This document shows, one piece after another, positions 42,489-51,944 of a stretch of DNA of 64,000 nt (positions within the stretch are counted from its first letter, which is position 1; each line of letters begins with the position of its first letter). The notes beneath the pieces were generated by a model. It searched no databases and was not told the DNA's origin. It saw only the letters and a list, made by a program, of their open reading frames with translations. The DNA comes from UBA3937 sp050951585. GTDB taxonomy: Bacteria > Bacillota > Peptococcia > DRI-13 > DTU073. The stretch lies in NCBI GenBank assembly GCA_050951585.1, contig JBMNJI010000007.1:248001-312000 (forward strand). Direction: 5' to 3'. The translations under genes were made by a program, and so were the position numbers.

Positions 42489-43457
42489 ATGTCCTCCAAT
42501 TGGTCGGAAACGGATGTTAAACAAAATATTCCCTTCTTACGCTTAATTATGTGCGTCCTGTTTTTTCCCTGTTTTCTCATCATGGACAAAACTATTTCAC
42601 CCCTACTATATTGGCTTGCCGGATGTATTTTTTTATATTCACTTGCCCTCTTTGCTTTTCCCAGATTTAATGAGCTTTTCGGCAAACTATCTCCGCTTAC
42701 TTTTCTCTTAGATATAGTAGGAATCAGTCTTCTTATTTATTATGCAAAAGATTATGGTATGGCGATTTCACTTTTCTTCATCTTCCCTATTTTCACGCTG
42801 GCCCTCTATAATAAAACTGCTTATGCCTTTATAGCAACCTTTTTAAGCAGTATCGCCTATATAGTTGTCAGTGTCCTGAATAATCTTAACCTGCCGGTAG
42901 TTATTCTGCAAGTGATCGTTTTTTTCATTCTGACTTTTTATTTCACTTCTTTAACCAGACTATTCCACCAATCCTACTTTATTCTGGCAAATCTTGATTC
43001 TCTAACAAAAATACATAACAGACGTTTTTATAATCATAGTTTGCATTCAATGATCGAAAAAGACGTCCCTTTTTCCCTAATTCTCTTAGATATTGATAAC
43101 TTTAAACAGCTGAATGACACGGAAGGACATCAGCATGGGGATCTTGTCCTGCAAGTAATTGCCCAAATTCTGAAAAAATGCACCAGGACCACCGATATTA
43201 TTGCCCGTTTCGGCGGCGATGAATTTGCGATTATTCTCCCTCAGACCAGTAAAGAAATCAGTAAAAATATCGCGGAAAGAATCCGTAGTGCCGCCTTGGT
43301 TCACCCCAAATTTATTGCTTACTCACAAGTAGGTCTCTCGATGGGGATCTCCGCCTATCCCGAAGACGGCTCGACTGTTGAAGAAATCCAGCAAAAAGCC
43401 GATGAAGCGCTGTATGTAGCCAAAGCCCGCGGGAAAAACTACATCCACCTCTATTAA
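42489..43457 (+). CDS. membrane-bound diguanylate cyclase (GGDEF)
   Basis: 322 residues: about six transmembrane helices in the first 155 residues, then a GGDEF domain. The active site RFGGDEFAIIL is canonical, with upstream DSLTKIHNRRFYN, DIDNFKQLNDTEGHQHGD (metal Asp) and the C-terminal ADEALYVAKARGKN. It lacks an RxxD inhibitory site two turns before GGDEF (residues there are TRTTDIIA). It should make c-di-GMP from GTP; no EAL domain follows. The membrane part may sense a small ligand. Confidence 0.95.
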   Translation: MSSNWSETDVKQNIPFLRLIMCVLFFPCFLIMDKTISPLLYWLAGCIFLYSLALFAFPRFNELFGKLSPLTFLLDIVGISLLIYYAKDYGMAISLFFIFPIFTLALYNKTAYAFIATFLSSIAYIVVSVLNNLNLPVVILQVIVFFILTFYFTSLTRLFHQSYFILANLDSLTKIHNRRFYNHSLHSMIEKDVPFSLILLDIDNFKQLNDTEGHQHGDLVLQVIAQILKKCTRTTDIIARFGGDEFAIILPQTSKEISKNIAERIRSAALVHPKFIAYSQVGLSMGISAYPEDGSTVEEIQQKADEALYVAKARGKNYIHLY

Positions 43458-43492
43458 AATCTCGCTCCCTGTTTGCCTTCTTTCTTTAAAAA

Positions 43493-43541
43493 ACAAGAAC
43501 TGTCTCAATAATCACATGATTATGAGACAGTTCTTTATTCT
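43493..43541. terminator. bidirectional terminator
   Basis: AAGAACTGTCTCA and TGAGACAGTTCTT form a 13-bp stem with T-rich flanks, between the convergent diguanylate cyclase and LysM genes. Confidence 0.85.
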
Positions 43542-43549
43542 TCTTTAGT

Positions 43550-44638
43550 CTACCTGATCTGAATTTGCACGGATAAACTGACATTGGTTGCCAGGTTGGT
43601 GATAGTAATAGTATATGTTCCGGAAGGCACCTGGGTGCCACTATCGCTAAGCTGGTTCCAAGTGTTTTCGATCACCTGTGTGCCGCCGGGGAAAATTGTG
43701 ATTAGACGGGTAGCCTGCGTAAACTGACGACCGGTTGAAAAGCGCCAGACAACGCGTCCCGCCCCGGAGGTCGCGGTAATCTCCACAATCTGACTGGTCC
43801 GGTAACGCAGGTTGATTTCCTCATCGGTAATATTCGTCTTCAATAAGGTGATCTTCACATTTTCGCCCCGATTATAAACCCGTTTATCGGTAAACAGAAT
43901 ATGCCGGATCCCTCTGCCCACGGCAGTAGCAATCGGTGTCCCCGTGGGCGGGGTAGGTACCTGTTGGCATGTTACCCCCAAAGCCCGCCAGGTTGGTCCG
44001 GTTACTACGCCCGTAACGGTCAACCCTTCCCTTCGTTGAAACTCTCGTACCGCTCTTTCTGTCCTCGCTCCAAACACCCCGTCAATCGCGCCCCGATAAA
44101 ACCCCCGATCCCGCAGTAATGTTTGTAATAACCTTACTGCCGGTCCCCGATCGCCACTTCTTAAGACAGGGCAAAAGATTTGCGGCGGTTCCGGTGCCGG
44201 AGGAGTGGGAGGTTGCGGCGTTGTGACGCAATTTACGCCTAAGGCCGTCCATGTACGCACATTGACAACGCCCGTTACCGGGATGCCGCGCCGTCTCTGA
44301 AATTCCCTGACCGCGCTTTCTGTACGGGCGCCAAAGATGCCATCGCTGGGTCCCGGATCAAACCCGGCATTCCGCAGTAAATTCTGTAATCTGATTACTG
44401 CCGCCCCTCTGGACCCACGCTGTAAAGTAGGACATAATCCGGGAGCAGGGGGAGTCGGTGCGGGCGGTGTTGGAGGGGTCGGAGCAGGGGCTCCTCCGGT
44501 CGGAATAGTTAAAACCTGCCCCACAAAAATCAAATTAGGATTAGAAATATTATTTGCACGGACAATTGCCTCTACCGTTGTGCCGAATCTTTGGGCAATC
44601 GAAGTTAAAGTATCACCTGCCTGAACCACATATTGCAT
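43550..44638 (-). CDS. LysM / double peptidoglycan-binding / BsuPI-domain protein
   Basis: 362 residues from ATG at 44638 with AAAGGAG 8 bases upstream. A LysM domain (MQYVVQAGDTLTSIAQRFGTT..., residues 1-46) begins directly at the start, so there is no signal peptide. A Pro/Ala/Thr linker and two peptidoglycan-binding-1 repeats follow, each ending NVRTWTALG or GPTWRALG. Last comes a BsuPI-like beta domain (VYNRGENVKITLLKTNITDEEI..., VPSGTYTITIT). Proteins of this build without export signal in sporulators are often coat or cortex proteins made in the mother cell. That is an inference here. Confidence 0.88.
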   Translation of the reverse strand: MQYVVQAGDTLTSIAQRFGTTVEAIVRANNISNPNLIFVGQVLTIPTGGAPAPTPPTPPAPTPPAPGLCPTLQRGSRGAAVIRLQNLLRNAGFDPGPSDGIFGARTESAVREFQRRRGIPVTGVVNVRTWTALGVNCVTTPQPPTPPAPEPPQIFCPVLRSGDRGPAVRLLQTLLRDRGFYRGAIDGVFGARTERAVREFQRREGLTVTGVVTGPTWRALGVTCQQVPTPPTGTPIATAVGRGIRHILFTDKRVYNRGENVKITLLKTNITDEEINLRYRTSQIVEITATSGAGRVVWRFSTGRQFTQATRLITIFPGGTQVIENTWNQLSDSGTQVPSGTYTITITNLATNVSLSVQIQIR

Positions 44639-44713
44639 AGGCTCATCTCCTTTAAACAATTCTTCCCTATATCATATGTGTGGGCAGAGTGTTTGGTTAT
44701 CAGTGCCGTAAGA

Positions 44714-45381
44714 TTAAAACTCGCGGCGCCGGTAGATGATTACGGAAAACCGGTAGGAAACATAATAAAACAGCAGAAATAGTATCCCGATAGCCAGGCC
44801 GATAAACCAAGGAGGACTACTCTGGATAATAGTGGTGAATTGTTGAAACACCACATTTTCACTGTGCCCTTGATAGTATTCTAACAGTAACGTAGGCGCA
44901 AAGAAGATTAACATAAACATGATGACATTAAAAATACGTGATTGAATATACCCATATTTAAAAAAGAGCGGCAGATAGATGGTAGCCATGAACATCATGG
45001 AAATGAGCACTACGGCAAGATCAAACCAGTTAACATATCTTTGGGGAAAGGGTAACCCGCAAAGCTTCATCACCGTTCCCAGTAAACCAATAATCGCCAA
45101 TGACAATAACGTAAACACGAATACGGAGAGATAACGTGATCTAACGATTTCTTCGCGACTGAGCGGAAAACTGTTTAAAACCATCTCGCCGCTGCCTTTG
45201 GCCTCATAGGCGCAAGCCCCTTGTAACAACATATACGCACCGGCCACAGCCCCCATAACATAAGTCGCATTCCGGCAAAAACTTCATTATTAAAAGCAAT
45301 AAGAATAAAAATGCCATACAGGAACAGGAACCGGAACATCTTTTTCTGAATCAACAGATCCTTTAAAACCAAACTATACAT
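44714..45381 (-). pseudogene. ABC-2 type permease with a single frameshift
   Basis: Two minus-strand frames together make one permease of about 220 residues. The first 38 residues (MYSLVLKDLLIQKKMFRFLFLYGIFILIAFNNEVFAG) run from 45381 to about 45270, and the rest (ATYVMGAVAGAYMLLQG... to the end) is in the next frame. They join at GCCGGAATGCG. The product matches ABC-2 permeases of the BcrB/YtrC type (six helices, GSGEMVLNSFPLSREEIVRSRY). Start overlaps the ATPase stop by 8 bases, so it is the last gene of a regulator-ATPase-permease operon. The shift is either a true mutation or a sequencing error. Confidence 0.8.
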
Positions 45382-46276
45382 CTTTTTTCTCCCCCTTCAC
45401 GAGAAATAACATGATCTGCTCCAGAGAAGGACGTTCAATCGATACGCCCATCTCGCCGCCAAATTTTTTCCGGAGGGCCTGAGCGTCGTCTGTCAATGCC
45501 TCAAAACCGAAATTGCCCTCCCGTAAACCAATTAACTGTTGGCGTAGCTCATCCGGCAGATTCTTCTTTTCACCCTTGACAAGGCCATACTTCTCAAGGA
45601 CAGTCTCCCGTGAATAACTGAAGACAATCCTTCCTTGATTGATAAAAGTCACATAATCAGCAATTTTATCAAGATCAGAGGTAATATGTGAGGAAAAGAG
45701 CACCCCTTTTTCTTCATCAACAAAGCTAAGCATCAGATCCAGAAATTCCTGGCGGAAGACCGGATCCAGGCCCGAAGTAGGCTCATCCATAATCAGCAGG
45801 TCCGCCTGATGGGCCAAAGCAATGGCCAAAGAGAATTTCATTTTCATTCCTTTGGAAAAATCCTTAATGGGTTTCGTCTGCGGCAGCTCAAATTCTTTGA
45901 CATAGCGGGCATACGCCTGCCTATCCCAGTTGCGATAAAGGGGAGCAACTATCTTTTCCACCTCCGGCACTTTCAGTTCATCAAAAAATTCCTGTTCATC
46001 GTACACAAACCCGATTCTTTCTTTAATTTGTTTTTCAGCGCGCACATGATCCTGCCCGAATACTTTGATTTCTCCGCTATCCTTTTTGATCAGATTCATG
46101 ATTAGTTTAATTGTCGTCGTTTTTCCGGCTCCATTAGGACCGATAAAGCCCATAATGTACCCCTTTTTTAGATTAAAACTGACATCCTGCAGGGCAAACC
46201 CGGTATACTTTTTCCCGAGGTTTCGCACTTCAAGCAAATTTTCACCAAAAATCTCCGTGCTATTTTCGATGTTCAT
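45374..46276 (-). CDS. ABC transporter ATP-binding protein (YtrB-like)
   Basis: 300 residues with Walker A GPNGAGKTTTIK, a Q loop around VYDEQEFFDELKV, the signature DFSKGMKMKFSLAIAL (a variant of LSGGQ), Walker B DLLIMDEPTSGLDP, and the H-loop LFSSHITSDLDKIAD. The C-terminal tail resembles exporters of the BcrA/YtrB type. It lies 2 bases after the GntR regulator and overlaps the permease start. Substrate unknown; related systems confer resistance to cell-wall antibiotics or export peptides. Confidence 0.92.
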   Translation of the reverse strand: MNIENSTEIFGENLLEVRNLGKKYTGFALQDVSFNLKKGYIMGFIGPNGAGKTTTIKLIMNLIKKDSGEIKVFGQDHVRAEKQIKERIGFVYDEQEFFDELKVPEVEKIVAPLYRNWDRQAYARYVKEFELPQTKPIKDFSKGMKMKFSLAIALAHQADLLIMDEPTSGLDPVFRQEFLDLMLSFVDEEKGVLFSSHITSDLDKIADYVTFINQGRIVFSYSRETVLEKYGLVKGEKKNLPDELRQQLIGLREGNFGFEALTDDAQALRKKFGGEMGVSIERPSLEQIMLFLVKGEKKDV

Positions 46277-46278
46277 CT

Positions 46279-46653
46279 TTACTCCTCCTCACACAATACT
46301 TCTAACATTTCTTCCAGTTCGCGGCGGCTAATTTGCAGCAATCTGGCCTCTTTGATTACTTCGGCCAGTTTTTCTTCCAGTATACTAAGCCTCTTTTCCC
46401 GCCACAGCTCTTTGTTTTGCCCGGCCACAAAGGATCCTTTGCCCCCTACTGTTTCTATTAAACCTTCCCGTTCCAATTCTTCATAAGCTCGTTTGGTCGT
46501 AATCACGCTAATCTGTAATTCCCGGGCCAGGCTTCTGATGGAAGGCAACGCCTCCCCTTCCGATAATTCGCCCGTAAGAATATCCTTTTTAATCTGACGG
46601 GTGATCTGTTCATATATTGGTTCTGATGATGAATTAGAAATAATAATATCCAA
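46279..46653 (-). CDS. YtrA-type GntR family transcriptional repressor
   Basis: 124 residues from TTG at 46653 with GGAGGGG upstream. The N-terminal winged helix-turn-helix (EPIYEQITRQIKKDILTGELSEGEALPSIRSLARELQISVITTKRAYEELEREGLIETVGGKGSFV) is followed by a short C-terminal helical tail and no effector domain. That is the YtrA subfamily, which represses adjacent ABC exporters. It is first gene of a GntR-ATPase-permease operon and its promoter contains a 13-bp inverted repeat. Confidence 0.93.
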   Translation of the reverse strand: MDIIISNSSSEPIYEQITRQIKKDILTGELSEGEALPSIRSLARELQISVITTKRAYEELEREGLIETVGGKGSFVAGQNKELWREKRLSILEEKLAEVIKEARLLQISRRELEEMLEVLCEEE

Positions 46654-46710
46654 GAATGCCCCTCCTTCCGCCTTTACCCGAATATACACAGCGTATATTC
46701 CGTTTATGCC

Positions 46711-46767
46711 GGTCATACTGTATCTACTCCCTATATACAGTATGACCGCGCTTTTTCATCTTGTCAA
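46711..46767 (-). promoter_or_regulatory. GntR-operon promoter with overlapping operator
   Basis: Minus-strand -35 TTGACA (46762-46767) and -10 CATACT (46739-46744), 17-base spacer. The perfect inverted repeat GGTCATACTGTAT (46711-46723) / ATACAGTATGACC (46735-46747), 11 bases apart, covers the -10 box and start site, as expected for repression by the YtrA-type regulator. Confidence 0.8.
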
Positions 46768-46769
46768 GA

Positions 46770-46809
46770 AAAAAGGGACTGTTTACCACAACATAGCTAA
46801 ACAGTCCCA
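46770..46809 (-). terminator. terminator of the LRR-protein gene
   Basis: GGGACTGTTTA and TAAACAGTCCC form an 11-bp stem. On the minus strand a TTTTTTCTT run follows, immediately ahead of the GntR-operon promoter. Confidence 0.85.
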
Positions 46810-46841
46810 CTCCCCCCAAGCTCGCTCATATTACGCTCATA

Positions 46842-48626
46842 TTAAATGAGGAACCACGCCCAAAGGCTTCGTGCAATCAACTGCCACTGCCTAAAAACCT
46901 CATATAATAAGTCTTCATCCATTTTTCCTGGTAAAACAGGAGGCTCAACCGGGGCAACAGAGAGGTTAGAAGCAGCAGAGGAACTGCTACTCCGGCGGGT
47001 GGTGACCGTAATTGTAGGCCCGTCAGTAGTCCAGACCCCATGGGTATTCCCCGCCTGTACTTGAAAAGTATAACGTCTCGCCGCGGAAAGTCCCCCGACT
47101 CGATATGAAAAGACATCTCCCGTTACCGCCGCAATTTCGACCCCATCTTGGTATATTTTATAGCCATTTATTCCTTGACCGTCTACCGCCGCTGTCCAAT
47201 CTAAACTGAGCGCTTTACGACCTTTGTCAGACACATCAAGGCTACTCCCCTCCGGCCAAACTGGCGGTAAGACCGCGCTAAAGTTGGCCGTTATCGTTGT
47301 GGCATTGCTCGGCATGGTAAAAGTAGTCTCGGCACTCTCCGCATCAGCAAAGCTCCCTCCGTCGCTGGTGGTCCAGTGGGAAAAAGTGTACCCAAAATCA
47401 GGTTCCGCTGTGATTGCAATAACTTCTCCCGCCGCATGAACACCACTGTCGCCGTTAGTAATGCGGCCACCTGTACCGGCGATAATGGTGAGGGGGCTTT
47501 CTATCGCAACAAAATCAATTCCGTTACTATTAGCGTAGTTTTGCGCATACGACCCAAGAGAACCGTAGATCAGCAAATCATCGGGACACCCGTTAAAGGC
47601 GTCCGTCCCAATGCTTTCGAGGCTTGACGGAAGGATAATACTTGCTAAACTGCTACATCCTTTAAATGTTTTATCCCCAATGCTGATAACGCCTTCTGGA
47701 ATCGTGATATCAGACAGACTACTACAGTTAGAAAATACCCAATTACCAATACTTGTCACCCCTGTCGGGATGGTAATAGTTGTCAAATTACTACAAGAAT
47801 TGAACATATTCTCACCAAGAGCAGTAAGCCCGCTGGACAGATTAATGCTTGTTAACCTGTCGCAATAGTTGAATACACCTAAACCAATACTCGTGACGGA
47901 GTCTGGAATCGTAATTTCGGTCAAGCTACTACAACCTCTAAAAGCGTAACTACCAATACTCGTGACCCTCTCCGGAATGATAATCTCTTCCAAACCAGAA
48001 CAATTCCGAAACGCGCTCGCCTCAATACTTTCGATGCTTTCCGGAAGCGAAATTTCCTTCAAACTGGAACAGTTGTAAAACAGATAACTGCTGATGCTTG
48101 TAATCCCTTCCGGAATCGATATCGTAACTAAGCTATCACACTCCTGAAATGCATTACTACCAATATATTGAACACTCTCCGGAAGAATAATATTCGTTAA
48201 TTTTTTACAACTCTGAAAAGCACTATCTCCAATGCTGATCAGACCATTTCCAAGCAAAACATTGACTAGATTTGGACAAATATTAAAAGCCCGATCACTG
48301 ATACTGGTGACACTAGCCGGAATACTAACACTGGTTATGCTTTCACAGATACAAAACGCCCCTGTCCCAATACTTGTCACCGGTGCGCCCCCAAGAGTAT
48401 CGGGAATTTCCAATACTCCGCCAATACCCGGAGGAGCAAAAAAACCCGTTACTGTTGCTTCTCCATCTGCCACCTCATACGTCAACTTAGTTGCGGAATC
48501 TTGAACAGCCTTGGTTACGATAGGCAGCGCCATTATTATTAGCGTAAAATACAACAATAATATCGATAATCTTAGCCCTCTCGTTTTCATTCCTTCTAAG
48601 ACATTCCTTTCCGTGCCAATTATCAT
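46842..48626 (-). CDS. BspA-type leucine-rich-repeat surface protein with fibronectin type III domain
   Basis: About 594 residues (582 if translation begins at the ATG at 48590, just before the signal peptide MKTRGLRLSILLLYFTLIIMALP). Some twelve BspA-like repeats follow (pattern LTxIxIPxxVTSIGxxAFxxCxSL) from about 85 to 365. Then comes an InlB-like beta repeat (SGVHAAGEVIAITAEPDFGYTFSHWTT), a fibronectin type III domain (LSLDWTAAVDGQGINGYKIYQDG...), and a Ser-rich linker. The end (DEDLLYEVFRQWQLIARSLWAWFLI) is odd: no SLH or sortase anchor follows, so the C-terminus may have been lost or moved out of frame. Secreted adhesion role inferred. Confidence 0.85.
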   Translation of the reverse strand: MIIGTERNVLEGMKTRGLRLSILLLYFTLIIMALPIVTKAVQDSATKLTYEVADGEATVTGFFAPPGIGGVLEIPDTLGGAPVTSIGTGAFCICESITSVSIPASVTSISDRAFNICPNLVNVLLGNGLISIGDSAFQSCKKLTNIILPESVQYIGSNAFQECDSLVTISIPEGITSISSYLFYNCSSLKEISLPESIESIEASAFRNCSGLEEIIIPERVTSIGSYAFRGCSSLTEITIPDSVTSIGLGVFNYCDRLTSINLSSGLTALGENMFNSCSNLTTITIPTGVTSIGNWVFSNCSSLSDITIPEGVISIGDKTFKGCSSLASIILPSSLESIGTDAFNGCPDDLLIYGSLGSYAQNYANSNGIDFVAIESPLTIIAGTGGRITNGDSGVHAAGEVIAITAEPDFGYTFSHWTTSDGGSFADAESAETTFTMPSNATTITANFSAVLPPVWPEGSSLDVSDKGRKALSLDWTAAVDGQGINGYKIYQDGVEIAAVTGDVFSYRVGGLSAARRYTFQVQAGNTHGVWTTDGPTITVTTRRSSSSSAASNLSVAPVEPPVLPGKMDEDLLYEVFRQWQLIARSLWAWFLI

Positions 48627-48736
48627 GGAGTTTTTTCCATTTATAATATTCTACTTTTTTGCGTAATTCCCTGTTTTTTTTTTTGTGCTTTTTATTATGT
48701 AATACCAGCTAACTTTAATAGTCATTTAATAATACA

Positions 48737-49522
48737 TTGACCCTTTTGCCTTTTTCTCATAAAATTAAGTTGAAAATCTATGCGAGAGCCGGTGAATTTA
48801 TGGAAGCTCTACACAAAACCGACCCCGTAATTATTGCCAAAAATCTCTGCAAGTTCTATCAAATGGGGGAAGTAACCGTCAAAGCCATACAGGGAGTGGA
48901 CTTCACCATTTATCCGGGTGAATTTATTGTCATTTTAGGCCCCAGTGGCTCTGGAAAAAGTACCCTGCTTAATCTAATTGGGGGAATGGATAAAGCCAGC
49001 GCCGGAGAACTATATTATAAAAATACCCCTCTCCATGAGGCCGACCCCAAAAAGCTTACGCTTTATCGGCGTAACAACGTAGGCTTTGTCTTTCAGTTTT
49101 ATAACCTCATCGCTAATCTTACCGCCCTCGAGAATGTCTGTCTGTCGGCGGAAATTGCCCAAAAACCGCTCTCCCCTCTTGAGATGCTGGAAAAAGTGGG
49201 ACTGGGTGATCGAGCGACCCATTTCCCGGCCCAGCTTTCCGGCGGTGAACAACAACGGGTCGCTTTAGCGAGAGCAATCGTGAAGAATCCGGATATCTTA
49301 CTCTGTGATGAACCCACGGGTGCTCTTGATTATCATACCAGCATCCAGGTACTGCAATTATTAAAACAGTTCTGCCAAAAGTATCAGAAAACAGTAATCT
49401 TAATCACCCATAACAGTCCGATTGCGCAAATAGCAAATCGCATTTTTTATATTAAAGACGGGCTTCTAAGCCGTATCGTGACAAATGATGAACCCAGCCC
49501 GCCGGAGAAGGTGACGTGGTAA
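48737..49522 (+). CDS. ABC transporter ATP-binding protein (MacB/LolD-like)
   Basis: The core begins near the ATG at 48800; the in-frame start at 48737 adds 21 residues without known homology. Walker A GPSGSGKSTLLNLIGG, Q loop VFQFYNLIANLTALENV, signature LSGGEQQRVALARAIV and Walker B DILLCDEPTGALD with H-loop LITHN are all present. It is the ATPase of a MacB-type exporter: the FtsX permease starts at the same TAATG junction, and an adaptor follows. Cytoplasmic. Confidence 0.92.
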   Translation: MTLLPFSHKIKLKIYARAGEFMEALHKTDPVIIAKNLCKFYQMGEVTVKAIQGVDFTIYPGEFIVILGPSGSGKSTLLNLIGGMDKASAGELYYKNTPLHEADPKKLTLYRRNNVGFVFQFYNLIANLTALENVCLSAEIAQKPLSPLEMLEKVGLGDRATHFPAQLSGGEQQRVALARAIVKNPDILLCDEPTGALDYHTSIQVLQLLKQFCQKYQKTVILITHNSPIAQIANRIFYIKDGLLSRIVTNDEPSPPEKVTW

Positions 49523-51903
49523 TGCTCTGGCGTAAATTGTTTCGCGACATCAAAGAGAATAAGGGCGCCTATCTTGCCAGTATCACCATTATTCTGATCG
49601 GATTGATGGTATATAGTTCCTTTTCTATTGTCCTGGATAGCCTGATTTCCGCGCAACAGAAGTTCTATACAGAGCAAAACTTTGCGGACGGCTTTGCCGA
49701 GGTAGTTTCCATGCCTCCGTCGGAGGTCAAAAAGCTCCGGTCACTGGAGGGCATCAAAGATATTCAAGGCCGCTTAGTCAAAGAGGTGCGGGTCCTCAGA
49801 GTCGGGAATAAGACTGCTGAGCCGGAGAAAGATATCTATCTCCGCCTGGTCTCCACCGATCCCCACGAACCGCGCCCTATTAACGATGTGCAGCTGCATA
49901 AGGGGCGGGCCCTAAAAAACGAGACGCTGAATATCTGGGTGGACAGCCAGTTTTTTGCCGCTAATCAGCTGGCCGTTAATGATGAAATCGAAATTATCGC
50001 CAACGGAAAAAAGACCGTCCTTAATGTGGCCGGAACAGGCTCCAGCCCTGAATTCATTTATATTATGCGTACTAAAGACGAGTTTTTCCCCGACCCCGAA
50101 ACCTTTGGCATTGCTTTTTTACCCTTTGACATGATGAAAACGCTGTTTCAGGAAGGGGCAACATATAATAATCTCGTCTTTACTTTAGAGCCGGGAGCCG
50201 ATTATAAGGATGTGGAGAAGGAACTTGTCTCAAAGCTTGAGGCGTTTGACATTAGCAGCATTTATCCCCGGAAAGAGCAGATTAGCCATACACTCCTGAC
50301 CCAGGAGCTAACCCAGTTGCAGAGTATGGCTAAAACCATGCCCGTTATCTTTCTGGCTGTGGCTTGTATGATTCTCTATATTATGCTCAAACGTACCGTT
50401 GAAAATCAACGGGGACAAATCGGGATTCTGAAAGCCTTTGGCCATACCCGGCGCGAAATCATTGCCCATTATCTCTCTTTTGCCCTGCTCATCGGCTTTG
50501 GCGGCGGTTTATTAGGAGGAATCAGCGGTTTATTGCTCTCCTTCCCCTTAATTGATCTTTATGGGACTTTTTTTAACATTCCCGGATTAAAAGTCTCTTT
50601 TTCCTTTTCCTATCTCTTGATGAGCCTGCTGCTGGCACTCGCCTTTGCCCTTTTTGCAGGTTATCAAGGATGCAAAAGCGTCCTCACTCTTGCCCCGGCG
50701 GAAGCAATGCGCCCACCGGCACCGCCGAAAGGCAAGAGCATCCTGTTGGAGAAAATTACCCCTTTCTGGAACGCGCTAACGGTTCAGGGGAAAATGTCAT
50801 TACGTAGCATGTCCCGGCATCCCGGACGCACAATCTTTCTGTTTCTGGGGATTATGTTCACTTTTGCCCTGCTGGGGTCACCCTGGTCAATGATGGAGAT
50901 GGCTGAAACAATGCTCTATGACCAGTATGAAAAAGTAGAAACTTATGATGTCAAGGTCAATCTGGCCCGCCCGGTGAACCGGCAAGAGGCCGTCAATGAA
51001 CTGAGCCGTTTTCCGGGGACGCGCAAGGCTGAAGCCCTGGCGGAAATCCCCGTAATCTTGAAAAATCAGTGGCACAAAAAAGAGGTCGCTCTGTTAGGCA
51101 TCCCACAAAACAGTACCCTGTATACGATCCGGGATACAAAAGGCAACCGCATCAAACCGCCGACCAACGGTATTCTGCTCTCGGAGACGCTTGCCCGCAG
51201 TCTCGATGCGCAAGTAGGCACCAGACTGCAATTGCGTAGCCCCGTGATGAAAAACTCCGAAGAAGCAGAATCCATTGTTGTTGCCGGCATTATTCCGCAA
51301 TATATCGGTGTAAATGCTTATATGGAACTTGATTCGTTACTCAGCCTTTTACAGCAAAAAAATCTGATTACGGCCATCATGTTAAGCATTGATGAACAAA
51401 GCATCCCCTTGTTAAAAGCAACATACCAGGATTCCATGCTTATTGACAGCCTGGAGGATAACAAAGAAGCCCTCCGCCAGTCAAAGGAAATGATGGCTTC
51501 TTACGGCAGTACTATTTATATTTTTCTGCTTTTCGGTCTGCTGATCGGTTTCGCGATTATCTATAATATATCGGTGATTACCGTATCAGAACGCAGCCGC
51601 GAACTGGCTTCCATGATGGTCCTTGGCATGAGCCCTAAAGAGGTTTTGTCCGTCATCACCTTTGAACAATGGTTTATCAGTATTATGGCAATGCTCAGCG
51701 GCATCCCGATTACGAAGCTATTACTTGTCGGCTTAAGCCAATCAATTGACAGTGATCTTTTTTCCATGCCTACTACTTTTAGCGTTTCCTCAATCTTAGC
51801 CGCGACCGGCGTAACGGTTGTGTGTATCCTTTTTGCCCAGATAATGGCGGCACGGAAAATTGCCGGTCTTTCTATCGTTGAGGTACTAAAGACGAAGGAG
51901 TAA
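49522..51903 (+). CDS. FtsX-like ABC transporter permease
   Basis: About 793 residues from the ATG at 49522, which shares a base with the ATPase stop. Layout: an N-terminal helix (GAYLASITIILIGLMVYSSF), a large extracytoplasmic domain, and a first FtsX helix trio (about 270-410). A second extracytoplasmic domain and another trio near the C-terminus end with AARKIAGLSIVEVLKTKE. This is the duplicated form typical of lipoprotein or antimicrobial-peptide export permeases. It pairs with the flanking ATPase and adaptor. Substrate unknown. Confidence 0.92.
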   Translation: MLWRKLFRDIKENKGAYLASITIILIGLMVYSSFSIVLDSLISAQQKFYTEQNFADGFAEVVSMPPSEVKKLRSLEGIKDIQGRLVKEVRVLRVGNKTAEPEKDIYLRLVSTDPHEPRPINDVQLHKGRALKNETLNIWVDSQFFAANQLAVNDEIEIIANGKKTVLNVAGTGSSPEFIYIMRTKDEFFPDPETFGIAFLPFDMMKTLFQEGATYNNLVFTLEPGADYKDVEKELVSKLEAFDISSIYPRKEQISHTLLTQELTQLQSMAKTMPVIFLAVACMILYIMLKRTVENQRGQIGILKAFGHTRREIIAHYLSFALLIGFGGGLLGGISGLLLSFPLIDLYGTFFNIPGLKVSFSFSYLLMSLLLALAFALFAGYQGCKSVLTLAPAEAMRPPAPPKGKSILLEKITPFWNALTVQGKMSLRSMSRHPGRTIFLFLGIMFTFALLGSPWSMMEMAETMLYDQYEKVETYDVKVNLARPVNRQEAVNELSRFPGTRKAEALAEIPVILKNQWHKKEVALLGIPQNSTLYTIRDTKGNRIKPPTNGILLSETLARSLDAQVGTRLQLRSPVMKNSEEAESIVVAGIIPQYIGVNAYMELDSLLSLLQQKNLITAIMLSIDEQSIPLLKATYQDSMLIDSLEDNKEALRQSKEMMASYGSTIYIFLLFGLLIGFAIIYNISVITVSERSRELASMMVLGMSPKEVLSVITFEQWFISIMAMLSGIPITKLLLVGLSQSIDSDLFSMPTTFSVSSILAATGVTVVCILFAQIMAARKIAGLSIVEVLKTKE

Positions 51904-51944
51904 TGATTTTTAGAGTATTTTCTTTAGAAAGCGGGGGACTTGTA

